DNA of 64,000 nucleotides, from positions 1 to 64,000 of the forward strand of contig NZ_JALGRO010000011.1 of NCBI RefSeq assembly GCF_022815645.1. Direction: 5' to 3'. A program made the position numbers and the translations under genes. This DNA is from Curtobacterium sp. VKM Ac-2922 (lineage in GTDB: Bacteria > Actinomycetota > Actinomycetes > Actinomycetales > Microbacteriaceae). Below the pieces are notes generated by a model that saw only the letters and a list, made by a program, of their open reading frames with translations, was not told where the DNA came from and did no database searches. This document shows, piece after piece, positions 15,845-22,623 of the stretch; position 1 is the first letter of the stretch, and each line of letters starts with the position of its first letter.

Positions 15845-16798
15845 TCAGTGGATCGGTGCCGGGCCGAGGTCGTCCAGCAGCTGCTGCATGGCGACGTAGG
15901 CACGGTTGCGGTAGGCGACCAGCTCGGGGGTGCGGTCGGCCGGCACGTCCAGGTAGCCCGAGCCGGACTTGGTGCCGAGTTCGCCGGCATCGACGTGCTG
16001 CTGCAGCGTCGGTGGTGTGGCGAAGCGCTCGGGCCAGCGGGTCTGCAGCGACTCGAAGCAGAACGCGTAGACGTCGAGCCCGGCCATGTCCGCGATGGCG
16101 AACGGGCCGAAGAACGGCAGGCGGAACCCGAACGTGGTGCGGACGATGGTGTCGATGTCGTCCGGGGTCGCGATGCCCTCGTCGGCGATCTTCGATGCCT
16201 CGTCGAACAGTGCGTACTGCAGGCGGTTCAGCACGAACCCGGTGGAGTCCTTCACCCTGGCGGACTGCTTGCCGGTGGCGGCCACCACGGCCTCGCCGAC
16301 CTCGACCGCGTGGTCGTTCGTCGTCGGGTGCGGGATCAGCTCGACGCCCGGGATGAAGGGCGCCGGGTTCGAGAAGTGCACCCCGAGGAAGCGTTCCGGG
16401 TTCGTGACGGCCTCGGCGAGCGACGCGATCAGGATCGTCGACGTGTTCGACCCGATCACGGCGTCCGGGCGGGCGGCAGCGCTGATGCGGCGGAGGGTCT
16501 CGTGCTTGATCGCGAGCTTCTCGGGCACCGCTTCCTCGATGAAGTCCGCGGTCGCGACGGCGTCCTCGATCGTCTCCGCGGCACTGAGGTGCTCGCGCAC
16601 CCGCTCCACGGCATCATCGGGGAACAGGCCGTCGGCGACGAACTGGGCGGTCTCGCCGAGCAGTCGGTCGAGGTTGGCGCGGGCGATGTCGCCCGAGACG
16701 TCGGCGATCCGGACGGTGTGCCCGGCCAGGGCCAGGACCTGGGCGATGCCGCCGCCCATGTAGCCGGATCCGACGACGGCGATGTCGAGGGTGCTCAT
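15845..16798 (-). CDS. 3-hydroxyacyl-CoA dehydrogenase-family NAD dehydrogenase (beta-hydroxy acid type)
   Basis: This 317-residue protein has an N-terminal Rossmann domain (AVVGSGYMGGGIAQVLALAGH), the ASNTS-like motif GSNTSTI, the catalytic HFSNPAPFIPGVELIP loop, and a C-terminal helical domain with DSTGFVLNRLQYALFDEA. The family includes L-3-hydroxybutyryl-CoA dehydrogenase and CoA-independent relatives such as L-gulonate 3-dehydrogenase. In a sugar-acid operon the latter is the better model: oxidation at C3 to a beta-keto acid that can be decarboxylated. Its ATG overlaps the TIM-barrel stop. Confidence 0.88.
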   Translation of the reverse strand: MSTLDIAVVGSGYMGGGIAQVLALAGHTVRIADVSGDIARANLDRLLGETAQFVADGLFPDDAVERVREHLSAAETIEDAVATADFIEEAVPEKLAIKHETLRRISAAARPDAVIGSNTSTILIASLAEAVTNPERFLGVHFSNPAPFIPGVELIPHPTTNDHAVEVGEAVVAATGKQSARVKDSTGFVLNRLQYALFDEASKIADEGIATPDDIDTIVRTTFGFRLPFFGPFAIADMAGLDVYAFCFESLQTRWPERFATPPTLQQHVDAGELGTKSGSGYLDVPADRTPELVAYRNRAYVAMQQLLDDLGPAPIH

Positions 16799-17793
16799 CG
16801 AGTTGCTCCTTCGGTGGTGGCGCTGAAGTCCGCGGTCGCCAGGACGCCCCGGATGTACTGCTGGTTCGTGGCGCAGACACCCAGGCTGTCCCCGCCGTAC
16901 TGCTCGGTCATGACGATGCCGCGGAACCCGTCCGCCACCGCGTCACGCAGGACCTGGCGGTAGTTGATGAGCCCGGTCTCCATCGTGCTCGGGACGCTCG
17001 TCGCCCAGCTGCCGTCGGCCGACTCGTCGCGCGTGTAGTTCTTGACGTGCAGGTAGTTGGCGTACGGCATGGTCTTCGCGAACAGCTCGCGCCACTGCTC
17101 GACCGGGCGGTGCAGCCGGATCAGGTTGGCGACGTCGGCGTTCAGCCCGACGGTGTCGAGTCCGATCTCGTCGACCAGGCGGACCGCACTGTCGGCGGTG
17201 CCCAGGTACGTGTCCTCGTACAGTTCGAGCGCCATCGGCAGCCCGACGGACGCGGCGTGCTCGCCGAGTTCGCGCAGTCGGGACACCGCTGCCGCCCACA
17301 TCTCGGGGTCGTCCGGATCCTTCGGGCCCTGCGCCGTCCAGAACCACAGCGCGCGCTTCTGGGCGTCGTTGAAGGGCTGGTGCAGACCGGTCGAGAACAC
17401 CTGCATGCCCCACTCGGCGGCCGCGTCGATCGTGCGGTGCGCGTACGCCAGGTTCTCGGCCTCGTGTCCGGGCTGGATGACGCTGCGGCGCTGCAGGTGC
17501 ACGGACGGGATCCCGATGCCGTGCGACCGGGCGACGGCGAACAGCTCGTCGCGGCGCGAGGGCTCGAGGTCGGCGGGGCGGATGTGGCTGTCGGCGAGTT
17601 CGGCCAGCGAGAACCCCGCGGCGGCGATCTGGCCGAAGACGTCGTCCCACACCGCCGGGTCCGCGTCGTGCATGGCCACGCCGTCGCGGCCGACGGCGGG
17701 GAAACCGTGCAGGCAGGCGGCGATCGGCCACGTGTCGGCGGTCCAGGTCGTCGTGTCCCAGTCCTGCTGGACCCAGTCCTGCGGTGTGCTCAC
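16795..17793 (-). CDS. Xylose-isomerase-like TIM-barrel protein
   Basis: This 332-residue AP-endonuclease-2/xylose-isomerase-like barrel shows metal-ligand candidates in order: E190 (MALELYED), D220 (GLNADVANL), H249 (YLHVKNY) and a Glu near 299 (MTEQYGGD). The fold covers isomerases, epimerases, dehydratases and decarboxylases, including the oxo-isoapionate decarboxylase of branched-sugar-acid breakdown. As the first gene of the operon, next to a beta-hydroxy acid dehydrogenase, it could isomerise or decarboxylate the keto acid to a tetrulose or pentulose. The exact reaction is not proven. Confidence 0.8.
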   Translation of the reverse strand: MSTPQDWVQQDWDTTTWTADTWPIAACLHGFPAVGRDGVAMHDADPAVWDDVFGQIAAAGFSLAELADSHIRPADLEPSRRDELFAVARSHGIGIPSVHLQRRSVIQPGHEAENLAYAHRTIDAAAEWGMQVFSTGLHQPFNDAQKRALWFWTAQGPKDPDDPEMWAAAVSRLRELGEHAASVGLPMALELYEDTYLGTADSAVRLVDEIGLDTVGLNADVANLIRLHRPVEQWRELFAKTMPYANYLHVKNYTRDESADGSWATSVPSTMETGLINYRQVLRDAVADGFRGIVMTEQYGGDSLGVCATNQQYIRGVLATADFSATTEGATR

Positions 17794-17838
17794 GGAGTGC
17801 TCCCTTGCGACTACGGTGTGCGGTTCGTCTCTGAACCT

Positions 17839-17879
17839 CTTTCCTGTAGGAAAGATACTCCGACCACGGCAGATCGCAA
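17839..17879 (-). promoter_or_regulatory. Promoter and operator of the sugar-acid/tetrulose operon
   Basis: On the minus strand TTGCGA (17874-17879) and TATCTT (17852-17857) are 16 bases apart, each four of six to consensus. Overlapping the -10 box is the palindrome CTTTCC-TGTA-GGAAAG (17839-17854, plus-strand reading). This places a repressor site on the promoter about 45 bases before the TIM-barrel start. The FadR-type regulator encoded upstream is the natural candidate. Confidence 0.55.
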
Positions 17880-17949
17880 CAGGTCGTACCGAAGTGGGAC
17901 CAAACCCCTCTGACGGGGGGCTCCGAAGAAGACCGGGCTCGGAGGATCA

Positions 17950-18205
17950 GGACGCCCGTGCCGCTGACCCGAACCTCGGCACGGGCGTCCGTCCCCGCAT
18001 CAGGACGACGACTCCCCGGCAGGCCGCTGACCCGAACCTCGGCACGGGCGTCCGTCCCCGTATCAGGACGACGACTCCCCGGCAGGCCGCTGACCCGAAC
18101 TTCGGCACGGGCGTCCGTCCCCGTCACAGAGGATCAGGACGTCGCGCCCCCAAGGGCCGCTGACCCGAACCTCGGCACGGGCGTCCGTCCCCGTATCAGG
18201 ACGAC
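17950..18205. repeat. 63-bp tandem repeat array (four copies)
   Basis: Units beginning CCGCTGACCCGAAC start at 17961, 18024, 18087 and 18157, giving spacings of 63, 63 and 70 bases. Each carries CGGCACGGGCGTCC, and the first copy pairs perfectly with GGACGCCCGTGCCG at 17950-17963 to form a 14-bp stem. The period of 63 keeps a frame open but I see no start or ribosome site, so I regard it as non-coding. It fills the gap between the FadR-type gene and the operon promoter and may terminate the former. Confidence 0.8.
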
Positions 18206-18210
18206 GCGCG

Positions 18211-18927
18211 TCAGGACGTGTGGGACGCGTCCGCGCGAGACCGCTCACGCACGGCGTCGATGTGCGCCCGCATCGCCGCGACCGCCGCAGCTGGATCGAC
18301 CGCCAGCGCGTCGATGATCGCCTGGTGCTCGTGCACGGCACGGTCGGTGTCGTCGTCCCCGCCCTCGACCATCTGCCGCATCCGGTGCACCCGGGTGGTG
18401 ATGGCCTCGGACATCTCCTGCAGGAACGGGTTGCGCGTCGCGTCGAACAGCACCTGGTGGAACTGCCAGTCGCTGCGGAAGAACCGGGCCATCGTCTCCT
18501 CGGACGCGGCCCCCGCGCCCACCCGCGCGATGTCGGCGGCGACCTCGGCCTGTTCGGCGAGCGCAGCCTCCAGTCGGGCGCGGAGCGCCACCACGTCACC
18601 GCGAGCCGCCAGGTCGACCGCACCGGTCTCGACGATCAGGCGCGCGTCGAACAGTGCCTCGAGCTGCTCACCGGCGAGCGGCGGCGCCACCCGGTAGCCC
18701 TTGTTCGCCTCGCGCACGACCAGACCGGTCCGTTCGAGCTGCACGAGCGCTTCGCGCACCGGGGTGGGCGAGACGCCCAGGGTGCGCGCCAGACCGTCGA
18801 TCGACAGGCGCATGCCCGGTTCGACGTCGTGGCCCATCAGCACGTCGAGCACCCGGTCGTAGACCCGGTCGCGCAGCCCGCGCTGCGTGATCCGTTCCGC
18901 TCCGAAGCCGGGCACCGTGGTCGTCAC
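18211..18927 (-). CDS. GntR-family (FadR/FCD type) transcriptional regulator
   Basis: This 238-residue protein has a winged helix (RGLRDRVYDRVLDVLMGHD, then TLGVSPTPVREALVQLERTGLV) and an all-helical FCD ligand domain with a metal-type site (SDWQFHQVLF; VHEHQAIIDAL). FCD regulators bind sugar acids and organic acids, which fits control of the operon immediately downstream. The GTG start at 18927 has AGGA upstream; the frame is open further up but without a better start. It lies 37 bases after the S9 peptidase stop and may be read from that operon too. Confidence 0.9.
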   Translation of the reverse strand: MTTTVPGFGAERITQRGLRDRVYDRVLDVLMGHDVEPGMRLSIDGLARTLGVSPTPVREALVQLERTGLVVREANKGYRVAPPLAGEQLEALFDARLIVETGAVDLAARGDVVALRARLEAALAEQAEVAADIARVGAGAASEETMARFFRSDWQFHQVLFDATRNPFLQEMSEAITTRVHRMRQMVEGGDDDTDRAVHEHQAIIDALAVDPAAAVAAMRAHIDAVRERSRADASHTS

Positions 18928-18964
18928 ACCGTCGATCCTAGAGAGTCGGGGTGCGCGGCCGGAG

Positions 18965-20830
18965 TCACGCCAGACGCGCCGACAGGAAGTCCACCATGCT
19001 GCGCACCAGCAGCGCACGCGAGGACGCCCGTCGGTACTCGTGGCCCTCCCCCGCCAGCTCGACGTACTCGACGTCGTGCGCGCGGTCACGGAGCGCCGTG
19101 ACGAGCTGCTCGGCCTCGCCGACGGGCACGTTCGTGTCGAGCTCGCCGTGCACGACCAGCATCGGCGCCGTGATGTCGTCGACCGCCCGCATCGGCGACA
19201 GCGACGCCAGCAGCGCCGCGTCGTCCACCGGATGGCCGTACTTGGTCGCCGCGGCTGCTGCGATCCACGGCTCGGTGTCGCGGTAGAAGGTCGCGAAGTC
19301 GCTCATCCCGCACACCGCCACGCCCGCTGCGAAGACGTCGGGCGTGAACGCGAGCGACGCGGTGGTGGCGTACCCGCCGTAACTGCGGCCCTCCACCGCC
19401 ACGCGCGACTGGTCGGCGTGCCCGTTCGACACGAGCCAGCGTGCGCAGTCGACGACGTCGGCCAGGGCGTTCCACCGCAGGGCCAGGTCGTCCGCGTGCA
19501 CGAACGCGGTACCCGACCCGGACGATCCGCGGATGTTCGGGGCGAACACGGTGATGCCCGCCGCGGCGAGCGCCTGGTGCTGCGGCGAGAAGGTCGGCCG
19601 CTCCTGCGACTCCGGGCCGCCGTGCAGGTGCACCATCGCTGCACGACGGACGGGAGGCCCGGTGTCGGTGGCAGGCTCGGCCTGCGTCGACGGGGTGGTG
19701 CCGTCGACCGCCGGGTACAGCCAGCCGGTCAGCTCGAGGCCGTCACGGGCGGTGAAGCGTTCGAGGCTGGGGTCGACGAGAGCGACGTCGGGCAGCGTCG
19801 GCACGTCGGTGACCCTGGCCCACGTCAGGGCGTTCGTGTCCAGGCGCCAGAGTTCGCGCGGGCGGGTCGGGCCCTCGACGGCCAGGATCACACTCCGGCC
19901 GTCGCGGCTGAGCACCGGGTCGGTGACGACGGCTCCGGGCAGGTCCGGCACGGGTGTGCGCGAGGCGTCGTGCGTGTTGATCAGCTCGAGCTCGCTGCGC
20001 CCGGCGACGTTCCAGCCGAGCAGCAGCGTGCGGCCCGCGTCGTCGGCGTCCAGGAACTCCAGCTCGGCGTCGTCACGCGCGACGATCGGTCGGGGCCGTC
20101 CACGCCAGCCGTGCGGGCCGACCGGCTGCGCGACGAGCTGGCGGCGGGGTGCCCCGGCCTCGGTCGCGACGTAGGCGACGAGGGGGCTGGTCTCGCTGGC
20201 GGGCGACGGCCGCAGGAACGCGATCTCGGCCGAACCGGATGCCGGGTCGGTCAGCAGCGGGTGGCTCTCGTCGGTCAGCCGGTCGACCGCGACGACGAAC
20301 TCCTGCCCGCGCTGCCCGTCGCCGATCACGACCAGGCGTTCCTCGACCGACAGGTCGAGCACGTGGATCAGCTCGCCCACCGCCAGGTCGTCGCGGTCGC
20401 CGGACACCGGGTCGACCAGGTACGCGCGGGTGGGCTGCTCGGGCTCGGTGGACGGCAGCGTGATCACGACACGGTGTCCGCTGCGGCTCCACGGCCCGAG
20501 TTCGGCGTGCTGGTACCGGGAGCCCGCGATCTGTGCGGCGTCGGTGCCGTCGGGGCGAACCACCCAGACCTGCTGCTTCACACCGCCGTCGGTCGCGATG
20601 GCCACCGCGAGCCACTCACCGTCGGACGACCACGAGACGCGGATGACCGGGTCCTCGGACAGCCGGATCCGCATCGGCTCGGACGGGGTGCCGTCGACGA
20701 CGACGTCCTGCACGAACACCTCGGGGACCCCGTGCCGGTCGCTGACGAACGCGACGCGCCGGGCGTTCCGGGTCATCGTCGGTCCCCACGACCCCCATGC
20801 TGCGGTGAGCGCGTCGCCCAGGTGCGTCAC
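18965..20830 (-). CDS. S9 prolyl-oligopeptidase/acyl-aminoacyl peptidase-like protein
   Basis: This 621-residue protein has an N-terminal beta-propeller (repeats such as RRVAFVSDRHGVPEVFVQD and WSSDGEWLAVAI) and a C-terminal alpha/beta hydrolase with nucleophile Ser in EGRSYGGYA, Asp in HGELDTNVPVGEAEQ and His in AGEGHEYRR. S9 enzymes cleave short peptides and act on blocked or amidated ends. The GTG start overlaps the amidotransferase stop. It has no signal peptide, so it is cytoplasmic. Within the linker, codons for TDTGPPVRRA coincide with half of the genome's palindromic element (19643-19665). Its operon suggests turnover or maturation of the peptide made by its neighbours. Confidence 0.9.
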   Translation of the reverse strand: MTHLGDALTAAWGSWGPTMTRNARRVAFVSDRHGVPEVFVQDVVVDGTPSEPMRIRLSEDPVIRVSWSSDGEWLAVAIATDGGVKQQVWVVRPDGTDAAQIAGSRYQHAELGPWSRSGHRVVITLPSTEPEQPTRAYLVDPVSGDRDDLAVGELIHVLDLSVEERLVVIGDGQRGQEFVVAVDRLTDESHPLLTDPASGSAEIAFLRPSPASETSPLVAYVATEAGAPRRQLVAQPVGPHGWRGRPRPIVARDDAELEFLDADDAGRTLLLGWNVAGRSELELINTHDASRTPVPDLPGAVVTDPVLSRDGRSVILAVEGPTRPRELWRLDTNALTWARVTDVPTLPDVALVDPSLERFTARDGLELTGWLYPAVDGTTPSTQAEPATDTGPPVRRAAMVHLHGGPESQERPTFSPQHQALAAAGITVFAPNIRGSSGSGTAFVHADDLALRWNALADVVDCARWLVSNGHADQSRVAVEGRSYGGYATTASLAFTPDVFAAGVAVCGMSDFATFYRDTEPWIAAAAATKYGHPVDDAALLASLSPMRAVDDITAPMLVVHGELDTNVPVGEAEQLVTALRDRAHDVEYVELAGEGHEYRRASSRALLVRSMVDFLSARLA

Positions 20831-22623
20831 CGGACGCCCTGTCGCTGCAGCCACATCTCGATCAGCCCGAGCTGCCACAGCGCGTTCGCGCCGATCTCGG
20901 TCCGGGTGGCGTTCGGGTCGGCGAGCATCCGTTCGACCGTACCGGGATCGAACAGGCCGCGCTCGCGGGCCTCGGGGGCGTGCAGCGCCTGGCGCACACG
21001 CTCCAGGTACGGCCCCTCGAGCTGTCGGATCGCGGGCACCGGGAACGACCCCTTGGACCGGTCGACGATCGCATCGGGGACGATCCCGCGCGATGCCCGC
21101 TTCATGACGCCCTTGCCGCCGTCGGCCAGCTTGAGCTCGGGCGGGATCGCGCCGGCGAGCTCGACGAACTCGTGGTCGAGGAACGGCACGCGCGCTTCGA
21201 GCCCCCACGCCATCGTCATCGTGTCGACGCGCTTGACCGGGTCGTCGACGAGCATGATCGTCGTGTCGCTGCGGAGTGCGGCGTCCACGCTCGTCTCGGC
21301 ACCGGGGCGGGCGAACTCCGCGTCGACGAACGCCGACGGGGTGTCGTCGTCGCTCCGCCACCGCGGACCCAGCAGTCCCTGCAGCGCCGGCCACCGGCGG
21401 TCCATGAACACCGACCGGTACGCCTCGGCCGCCTGGTCGCGGGGCACGTCGGCGAGCGGCGGGTACCAGCTGTACCCGGCCAGGACCTCGTCGGCGCCCT
21501 GTCCGGACTGCACCACCTTGACGTGCTGCGAGACCTCTTGCGACAGCAGGTAGAAGGCGACGCAGTCGTGGCTGACCATCGGTTCGCTCATCGCGGCGAC
21601 CGCACCGTCGATGCCGTCGAGCAGCCGCGACGACGGGATGTGGATGCGGTGGTGGTCCGTGCCGAACTGCCGCGCGACCAGGTCGGAGTACGCGAACTCG
21701 TCGCCGGACTCGCCTCCGGCCGCCTCGAAGCCGATGCTGAACGTCGCGAGGTCCTGCTGACCGGCCTCGGCGAGCAGCGCCACCACGAGCGACGAGTCGA
21801 TGCCGCCGGACAGCAGCACCCCGACGGGGACGTCGGCGACCATGCGGCGCTCGACCGCGGTGCGCAGCGACCCGATGAACGCCTGCTGCCAGTCCTGGTC
21901 GGTCCAGTCCGACCGGGCCGGGTCGCGCTCGAACCGGGGCTCCCAGTACACGGTGTCGTGCGTGGAGCCGTCGGGCTCGACCACGCGGACGGTCGCGGGT
22001 GGGAGCTTGCCGACGCCGGACAGGATCGTTCGGGGTGCCGGGACGATCGAGTGGAAGGACATGTACGACGCGAAGGCGACGGGGTCGATGGACGTGTCGA
22101 CGGACCCGCGGTCGCCGTTCCCCGCCAGGATCGCGGGCAGGGAGCTCGCGAAGCGCAGGCCCCCGGGCACCGCCGCGACGTAGAGCGGCTTGATGCCGAG
22201 GCGGTCGCGCGCCAGCACCAGGCGGCCGCTCGCGTGCTCCCAGATCGCGATCGCGAACATCCCCACCAGGTGGTCGACGAACGCCGTGCCCCACTCGGCG
22301 TACGCCGCGACGATCACCTCGGTGTCCGAGGTGGAGTCGAACGTGTGGCCCTTGCCGTGCAGCTCGTCGCGCAGCTGCCGGTAGTTGTAGACCATGCCGT
22401 TGTAGGCGATCGTCAACCCGAGCCGTGACACCACCATCGGTTGTGCGCCGGCGGTCGACAGGTCCACGATCGACAACCGCCGGTGCCCCAGGGCGACCGG
22501 GCCGCGCGCCCACAGTCCGTCGCCGTCCGGCCCGCGGTGCGTCAGGCACCCGGTCATCCGGGCCACGGCCGCGACGTCCGGGGTGGTGCCGTCGAAGCGG
22601 ATCTCGCCGGCCAGTCCGCACAT
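20827..22623 (-). CDS. Asparagine-synthase-type glutamine amidotransferase
   Basis: This 598-residue protein starts MCGLAGEIRF, with Cys2 as glutaminase nucleophile, followed by HRGPDGDG, RLSIVDL and NGMVYNYRQLR. The synthetase half has the ATP pyrophosphatase loop VLLSGGIDSSLVVALL and the SGQGADEVLAGY element. It amidates a carboxylate with ammonia from glutamine. Relatives make asparagine or amidate peptides, as in N-acetylglutaminylglutamine amide synthesis. It overlaps the ligase by one base (TGATG) and the peptidase by four, so the substrate is more likely the ligase product than free aspartate. Confidence 0.9.
   Translation of the reverse strand: MCGLAGEIRFDGTTPDVAAVARMTGCLTHRGPDGDGLWARGPVALGHRRLSIVDLSTAGAQPMVVSRLGLTIAYNGMVYNYRQLRDELHGKGHTFDSTSDTEVIVAAYAEWGTAFVDHLVGMFAIAIWEHASGRLVLARDRLGIKPLYVAAVPGGLRFASSLPAILAGNGDRGSVDTSIDPVAFASYMSFHSIVPAPRTILSGVGKLPPATVRVVEPDGSTHDTVYWEPRFERDPARSDWTDQDWQQAFIGSLRTAVERRMVADVPVGVLLSGGIDSSLVVALLAEAGQQDLATFSIGFEAAGGESGDEFAYSDLVARQFGTDHHRIHIPSSRLLDGIDGAVAAMSEPMVSHDCVAFYLLSQEVSQHVKVVQSGQGADEVLAGYSWYPPLADVPRDQAAEAYRSVFMDRRWPALQGLLGPRWRSDDDTPSAFVDAEFARPGAETSVDAALRSDTTIMLVDDPVKRVDTMTMAWGLEARVPFLDHEFVELAGAIPPELKLADGGKGVMKRASRGIVPDAIVDRSKGSFPVPAIRQLEGPYLERVRQALHAPEARERGLFDPGTVERMLADPNATRTEIGANALWQLGLIEMWLQRQGVR

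Noticed and set aside
17950-18205. CRISPR array
   Set aside because: The repeated units are joined without unique spacers (the whole 63-bp unit repeats) and no cas genes are present.
18887-21553. A long plus-strand open frame opposite the peptidase and amidotransferase genes
   Set aside because: It is rich in Arg, Gly and Asp with no domain, and the minus strand encodes two clear enzymes with intact motifs.
20827-22623. Calling this gene the housekeeping asparagine synthetase
   Set aside because: The sequence fits the family, but the tight operon with two amidoligase domains and a peptidase makes a pathway-specific amidation more likely, so I left the gene symbol blank.
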